Shown here piece after piece: positions 5,410 to 8,120 of a DNA stretch of 8,120 bases (positions are counted from its first letter, which is position 1; every line of letters begins with the position of its first letter). Made by a program: the position numbers and the translations under genes. The stretch lies in contig JAIRPZ010000053.1 in assembly GCA_031256755.1 (NCBI GenBank), positions 1-8,120 on the forward strand, read 5' to 3'. The stretch is from Planctomycetaceae bacterium. GTDB lineage: Bacteria; Planctomycetota; Planctomycetia; Pirellulales; Thermoguttaceae. The notes beneath the pieces were generated by a model, which saw only the letters and a program-made list of their open reading frames with translations, was not told the origin of the DNA and did no database searches.

Positions 5410-5444
5410 GGTCGAAAAAACATAAACCATGAACGTTTTCGACC
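5410..5444. repeat. Perfect 9-bp inverted repeat GGTCGAAAA / TTTTCGACC
   Basis: The arms at 5410-5418 and 5436-5444 match perfectly around a 17-nt spacer. They lie 22 bp beyond the MITE-like repeat and about 100 bp before the 5541 gene. The element could be an operator, a small RNA hairpin, or part of a composite repeat together with 5285-5387. TTGACA, a perfect -35 hexamer, lies just upstream at 5400-5405, but the best -10 match (CATAAA, 5421-5426) is only 15 bp away. Confidence 0.45.
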
Positions 5445-5540
5445 CGTAAAACCCACACGCGGGCTGATTGAATAACAAAATTAGAGGCACTTTTCTCTTG
5501 ACGGCTTACCGCAAAATGCTTACCCTTCCCGCAGAAATCT
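5445..5540 (+). promoter_or_regulatory. Upstream region of the 5541 gene with a weak promoter candidate
   Basis: TTGACG at 5498-5503 is a good -35, but the sequence 17 bp further on (TACCCT, 5521-5526) matches the -10 consensus at only 3 positions. If used, the transcript would begin about 8 nt before the ATG. No Shine-Dalgarno is seen before 5541. No reading frame here looks coding. Confidence 0.25.
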
Positions 5541-7127
5541 ATGAAAGTTACGCTGTTTCCTTTTCTCTCCGTACTGCTTTGCATGATGGGTGCCATGATT
5601 ATGCTGCTCGTCATTGTGGCGAGGAACGTACAGGAACAAACGAATTTTCCTCCCGCCGCACCGCCGGCACAGCCGGTCGTTTCCGCCGGAGAAGCCGGGG
5701 AAATCCGGGAACAAATCCGCACAAAAACCGAAGAAGCCGAATGGTTTGCTGAACAACTCCGCATCGTTCAGAAACGTGCGGAAGACGAACTCGCCGATTG
5801 GCAGGCAAAACTTGCCGTCGCCGAAAAAGAAACCGAAGCCGTCAAAGCCGAAATCCGGCGTTTAGAAAAACTTGCCGGAGAATTGGAAAATCCGGCAGCC
5901 GCCGATCCTGCCGAAACCGAACGGCTGAAAGAACTCCTCGCCTGGCAAAAACAGCGTCTTCAGCAAACCGAACTCGAACTCGCCGAATTGCAGAAAGCAG
6001 CAGCAAACCGCAAAAAATCCTACGCCATCGTTCCGCACAAGAGAGAAGACGGAACATTCCGCCGCCCCGTTTATATCGAATGTAAAGAAAACAAAATTAT
6101 CATTCAGCCGGAAGGTGTCGAACTGGTTCCCGGCGATTTTGCGGCAGCGGATCGACCGGACAATCCGTTTGATACCGTTCTGCGTGTCGTCCGGCAGTAT
6201 TACCTCGAAACCAATCAGTCCGTTCGGGGAAGCGAGCCGTATCCGCTGATGGTGATTCGTCCGTCCGGTGTGGAAATGTACGAAAATGCCCGGCACGCCC
6301 TCGGTAATTGGGTCAAGGATTTCGGTTACGAAATTGTCAATGAGGATTGGTATATCGAATATCCGCCTGCCAATGACGAATTGCGGAATCGGATTGTGCA
6401 ACAACTTGACGTTGCCCGGAGCCGGTTAAGCGGATTTTTGATCGCCAGCCGGATGGCAGAACAGGGCGGCAGAGCGGACGGCAGCGGTGTTCCCCGATTC
6501 CGTGTGGATCATCGGGGCAATGTCATTCCGCTGCCGGGTCATTCCGTACCGGCTGGCGGTGCCGTGCGGGGATCGCAGGGAGAAGAGACCGGAAACCGCG
6601 GAAACGATGCAGAAAACAGCGGTGTACGCCAGCCGGCAGCGGCAGCAGAGCAGCCGCCCCGAAACGATACGCCGTTTTCGCCGTCTTCATTGCCTTCACC
6701 GCTGCAAGAAACGGCGGAACAAAACATTCCGAACAATACTCTGCCTGATATTCCGCCCAACGTCCCGAAACATACTCCGCCGGCAGCGGCGAAGCGTCCT
6801 GAAAATTGGGCATTAAAAAATGTTTCCCGGCTTTCTTCCGAGATTTCCCGTGTGGTGAAAATCCGATGCGAAGCCGACCGTTTTATCCTTGCTGCTCAAA
6901 CCGGTTTGAACCGGGAAAAGGTGATTTTGATTGGAAATTCGGTGCAGACGGCGGTAGACGAATTGGTGCTGGCGATTTGGGAATTTCAGGACTCGTGGGG
7001 CGTTGCCGGTGAGAATATGCACTGGAAACCGGTCTTGCGGGTACAGGTGCGTCCCGGCGGCGAACAGCGGTTTCAGGAATTGCAAATGCTGTTGAAACAG
7101 AGCGGAATGACGGTTGAAAATATGTGA
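5541..7127 (+). CDS. TolR/ExbD-like membrane-anchored coiled-coil protein
   Basis: This 528-residue protein is of unknown function. The N-terminus, MKVTLFPFLSVLLCMMGAMI and onward to about residue 28, is a single transmembrane helix of the TolR/ExbD style, with the bulk of the protein outside the cytoplasm. A Pro/Ala stretch (37-48) leads to a charged heptad-rich coiled coil (about 52-156, interrupted near 117-125 by a Pro/Ala segment). A conserved-looking globular domain follows (about 158-277, with YAIVPHKR, PLMVIRPSG and a Trp/Tyr-rich end). Next come a short helix (278-305), a low-complexity Pro/Gln/Asn linker (about 306-420) and a C-terminal globular domain (about 422-528). The usual ExbD periplasmic domain is absent. 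In planctomycetes such proteins are, as I recall, found with MotA/TolQ/ExbB-like channels, but no such gene is here. An envelope-spanning or cell-wall-contacting role is inference only. Confidence 0.8.
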   Translation: MKVTLFPFLSVLLCMMGAMIMLLVIVARNVQEQTNFPPAAPPAQPVVSAGEAGEIREQIRTKTEEAEWFAEQLRIVQKRAEDELADWQAKLAVAEKETEAVKAEIRRLEKLAGELENPAAADPAETERLKELLAWQKQRLQQTELELAELQKAAANRKKSYAIVPHKREDGTFRRPVYIECKENKIIIQPEGVELVPGDFAAADRPDNPFDTVLRVVRQYYLETNQSVRGSEPYPLMVIRPSGVEMYENARHALGNWVKDFGYEIVNEDWYIEYPPANDELRNRIVQQLDVARSRLSGFLIASRMAEQGGRADGSGVPRFRVDHRGNVIPLPGHSVPAGGAVRGSQGEETGNRGNDAENSGVRQPAAAAEQPPRNDTPFSPSSLPSPLQETAEQNIPNNTLPDIPPNVPKHTPPAAAKRPENWALKNVSRLSSEISRVVKIRCEADRFILAAQTGLNREKVILIGNSVQTAVDELVLAIWEFQDSWGVAGENMHWKPVLRVQVRPGGEQRFQELQMLLKQSGMTVENM

Positions 7128-7229
7128 CCGTGACGACAAGGCAATCATTTGCGGCATCGTTTTCCGCTTTCCGTGCTTCGGCAAAAAAGATTGAATTGGC
7201 GTTTTTTCATTAAAATCAAGCAATACCCG
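7128..7229. other. Intergenic spacer between convergent genes
   Basis: This spacer follows the 5541 gene and precedes the end of the DUF1080 gene. It holds T-rich and A-rich runs (CAAAAAAG near 7184 and GTTTTTTC near 7201) that could pair through six A-T pairs, and a small GCGG/CCGC stem near 7152-7168. None forms a convincing terminator. Confidence 0.3.
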
Positions 7230-8051
7230 TTATTTCCAAATCGGTCTTACCGGTCGCCAGATTCCTCTCTTTCGGAAAGGGGGGGACGCTTTTTGACCGC
7301 CGATTTCCCGGACAGTTATTGTTTCAAACGTTATCGGATAGTCATGATCCTGCACAAGCAGCAGCCCTTTCGGATTTTTTCCGAAATCTTCAGCTCCGGC
7401 GAATTTGCTGGAAGCATGGGCTTTTTTCCAATCTTCATCGCCGATTTCATATTCCAAAACCTTTTCGCCGTTAAGCCAATGTTCCGCATGGTTATTCAAA
7501 ACAACAATTCTGCCGGTGTTGCGGTTTCCGTAAGAGTTCAATTTTTTCTTCGCCGGATCAGGGGCAAACATATTGTAAAGCGAAGCCGCCGAATTGCGTC
7601 CGTTCTCCTTTTTGCCGTCGCCGTTATTGGGATCGTCCAAAATTTGATATTCGCAGCCGAGCCAGCCGTTCCCGCCGAAATCCTTAAACCGGTATTTGAT
7701 GCCGCTGTTGCTTCCCTTTTCCGCAATCCAAGTGAAATCAAGAATAAAATTGCCGTATTCTTTTTTAGAAACCAAAGAAACTGAAGCATAGTTTTTCGGT
7801 TTTCCGCTGAACAAATCGAGGATCAATTTGCCGTCTTTGTTGATCCATTTTGTTTGTCCGGCTGTTTTTTCATGCGGTTTCCAGTGTTCGAGACCGATCA
7901 GCGAAACCGGTTTGGAAACCCGATACCGGTCGGAAATCCATCGGATACCGGCATCGGCAGCAACTTGTCCGGCGGCCTGACTAAAAGCACCGGACAGCAG
8001 TAAAACGGTTAGACTTTCAACGAAAATGAGGGCTAATTTTCCTTTGTTCAT
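7230..8051 (-). CDS. Secreted DUF1080 / 3-keto-disaccharide hydrolase family protein
   Basis: This is a 273-residue protein whose domain (about 50-250) matches the DUF1080 family, a concanavalin-like beta-sandwich fold. Members hydrolyse 3-keto-glycosides or bind glycans, and the family is greatly expanded in planctomycetes. Recognisable pieces are GLEHWKP (53-59), EKGSNSGIKYR (111-121), CEYQILDD (133-140), SAASLYNMF (154-162), NTGRIVVLNNHAEHWLNGEKVLEYE (178-202), LLVQDHDYPI (231-240) and ITVREI at the domain end. A signal peptide is visible at 1-30 (MNKGKLALIF, a hydrophobic core to LLLSGAFS, cleavage probably near AAG), so it acts outside the cytoplasm. ATG 8051 is chosen because it begins the signal peptide. 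The frame runs up to 8102 but adds MIGLMYMMNT and onward, which is less signal-like. The last 23 residues beyond REI are unusually basic and follow a C7 run. Its actual substrate is not known. Confidence 0.88.
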   Translation of the reverse strand: MNKGKLALIFVESLTVLLLSGAFSQAAGQVAADAGIRWISDRYRVSKPVSLIGLEHWKPHEKTAGQTKWINKDGKLILDLFSGKPKNYASVSLVSKKEYGNFILDFTWIAEKGSNSGIKYRFKDFGGNGWLGCEYQILDDPNNGDGKKENGRNSAASLYNMFAPDPAKKKLNSYGNRNTGRIVVLNNHAEHWLNGEKVLEYEIGDEDWKKAHASSKFAGAEDFGKNPKGLLLVQDHDYPITFETITVREIGGQKASPPFRKRGIWRPVRPIWK

Positions 8052-8064
8052 TGCGATTATGAAA

Positions 8065-8093
8065 ATTGTATCTGTGTTCATCATGTACATTAA
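8065..8093 (-). promoter_or_regulatory. Candidate promoter of the DUF1080 gene
   Basis: On the minus strand TACAAT (8065-8070, 5/6 match to the -10) lies 14 nt before ATG 8051, with a weak TTAATG (8088-8093, 3/6) 17 bp further upstream. Transcription would start near 8058 and give a leader of about 7 nt. No Shine-Dalgarno is visible before the ATG, which fits a short-leader mRNA. Confidence 0.3.
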
Positions 8094-8120
8094 GCCGATC
8101 ATGTTTTTGAACCGGCACTT

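Noticed and set aside
5174..5764. 196-codon minus-strand frame with a hydrophobic stretch near its end
   Set aside because: It runs through the inverted repeat and overlaps the start of the 5541 gene in antisense. Its hydrophobic stretch is antisense or off-frame translation of repeat and remnant sequence, and no ribosome binding site or family resemblance is seen.
7150..7215. Intrinsic terminators for the convergent 5541 and DUF1080 genes
   Set aside because: Only a 4-bp stem and a six-base A/T pairing can be formed, neither placed correctly before a T-run.
1..8120. CRISPR arrays, tRNA or rRNA genes, riboswitches, replication origins
   Set aside because: I saw no regularly spaced repeats, no tRNA-like cloverleaf with a TTCRA-type arm, and no rRNA or known riboswitch core on either strand by eye.

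Overview
The window looks like chromosomal DNA of a Planctomycetota (PVM superphylum) bacterium, perhaps a host-associated Pirellulales-type lineage. This rests on the gene families, not on any marker gene: a class II aldolase with a microcompartment-type C-terminal tail, a secreted DUF1080 (3-keto-disaccharide hydrolase) protein, an FtsX/MacB-type permease of the style common in planctomycetes, and a large coiled-coil protein with a TolR/ExbD-like N-terminal helix. Base composition is roughly balanced. Most genes are single transcription units on alternating strands, and I see no long operon.

Layout. 1-138: C-terminal end of an Rpn/PD-(D/E)XK transposase-type protein (+). 234-569: unrecognised 111-residue protein (-) with a strong ribosome binding site. 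570-793: divergent regulatory region with a 19-bp palindrome and a candidate promoter. 794-1699: class II aldolase (+) with a Cys-rich segment and a terminal amphipathic helix resembling an encapsulation peptide, followed by a likely terminator. 1735-3264: P-loop ATPase (-) with a two-helix membrane insertion between Walker A and Walker B. 3265-3467: divergent promoter region with extended -10 boxes facing both ways. 3468-4793: ABC-type permease (+). 4808-4850: hairpin between convergent frames. 4849-5279: split, apparently decayed small gene (-). 5284-5444: two inverted repeats. 5541-7127: TolR-like anchored coiled-coil protein (+). 7230-8051: secreted DUF1080 protein (-).

Function. Two genes suggest saccharide use: the aldolase cleaves (or epimerises) a phosphorylated sugar, probably a deoxyhexulose phosphate, and the DUF1080 protein would act on sugar conjugates outside the cytoplasm. 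The permease and the TolR-like protein are envelope components whose usual partners (an ABC ATPase and a TolQ/ExbB-type protein) are not in the window.

Best leads. (1) The aldolase tail implies a bacterial microcompartment encoded elsewhere in this genome. (2) The ATPase has an unusual domain architecture. (3) The 4849-5444 block appears to be a small gene truncated at the edge of a palindromic, MITE-like element. I did not find a complete new multi-gene system here.
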